From assembly GCA_937876985.1 (NCBI GenBank), contig CALEFT010000024.1, positions 1 to 41,811 of the forward strand: a stretch of DNA of 41,811 bases, given 5' to 3'. Source of the stretch: an uncultured Clostridia bacterium. GTDB lineage: Bacteria; Bacillota; Clostridia; Saccharofermentanales; Saccharofermentanaceae. The position numbers were made by a program, and so were the translations under genes. Below are positions 41,726-41,811 of this stretch, one piece after another; positions within the stretch are counted from its first letter, which is position 1, and each line of letters starts with the position of its first letter. The notes under the pieces are model-generated. The model was not told the origin of the DNA and searched no databases. It saw nothing but the letters and a program-made list of their open reading frames with translations.

Positions 41726-41811
41726 TCCGTCAACAGTTTTGTCAACAAAAATGGGTTAATCTGTTGACAGATTTGTTGACAAGGCTTCCGTCAACAGTTT
41801 TGTCAACAAAA
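41726..41811. repeat. GTCAAC repeat cluster running off the window
   Basis: A 25-bp sequence occurs twice in exact form (41726-41750 and 41787-41811), with a related inverted unit between them (41762-41783). Each unit holds two GTCAAC cores exactly 12 bp apart: plus strand at 41729/41741 and 41790/41802, minus strand at 41763/41775. The pattern is direct-inverted-direct and may continue beyond the window. The gap of 36 nt contains the inverted copy, so this is not a CRISPR spacer. Confidence 0.8.

Noticed and set aside
41726..41811. Start of a CRISPR array (25-bp repeat, 36-nt gap)
   Set aside because: The gap holds an inverted form of the same motif, each repeat is itself built from two GTCAAC cores, and no cas gene is seen. 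The window edge prevents a final decision.

Overview
This window looks like a chromosomal segment of a low-GC anaerobic Firmicute, most likely a Clostridia member close to the Lachnospirales. The reasons are the [FeFe]-hydrogenase maturase HydG beside a small TM1266-type regulator, a SAM-I riboswitch on metK, the cysE-cysS-mrnC-rlmB order, an upp-atp arrangement, a secreted glucosaminidase with DUF4214 repeats, and Spo0A-box-like sites. I see no phage, IS element, rRNA, tRNA or convincing CRISPR array.

Layout. 1-4.4 kb (minus): the 5' part of class II fructose-bisphosphate aldolase, then a LacZ-family protein whose catalytic glutamates are gone. 4.6-6.5 kb (plus): a HEAT-repeat protein, then nicotinamidase and NAD synthetase. 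6.5-17.8 kb (minus): a SAM-riboswitch-led metK-recD2-comF unit, a 6S-like structured RNA locus, cysE-cysS-mrnC-rlmB, then a lipoprotein, a tyrosine phosphatase and a patatin. 18.0-23.2 kb (plus): a compact Tad/Flp pilus operon (TadZ-like, TadA, fused TadB-TadC, Flp pilin, DUF6382/FHA-type protein), preceded by phased Spo0A-box-like repeats. 23.2-32.4 kb (minus): proA-rpiB-upp and the F-type ATP synthase operon atpB-E-F-(HA)-G-D-C, in which the C-terminal domain of delta is fused in front of alpha and the delta N-terminal domain is absent. 32.4-33.0 kb: a repeat-rich gene-free region with DnaA-box-like 9-mers. 33-41.8 kb: an RlmL-like rRNA methyltransferase, a DUF1905/C39-like fusion, the DUF4214 glucosaminidase, the hydrogenase regulator opposite hydG, metF, an OGG1-type glycosylase, and a cluster of GTCAAC repeats running off the window.

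Most notable: (1) the delta-CTD/alpha fusion in the ATP synthase; (2) the LacZ pseudoenzyme; (3) a strongly over-represented 10-mer, GCTTTTCGAG, with nine exact copies, four of them intergenic; (4) Spo0A-box-like sites one helical turn apart before a Tad operon whose TadZ has lost its Walker A motif; (5) a 6S-like RNA just upstream of cysE; (6) the GTCAAC pair array at the right edge.

All calls come from reading the sequence by eye. No alignment, folding or database search was run, so structural RNA calls and counts should be checked computationally.
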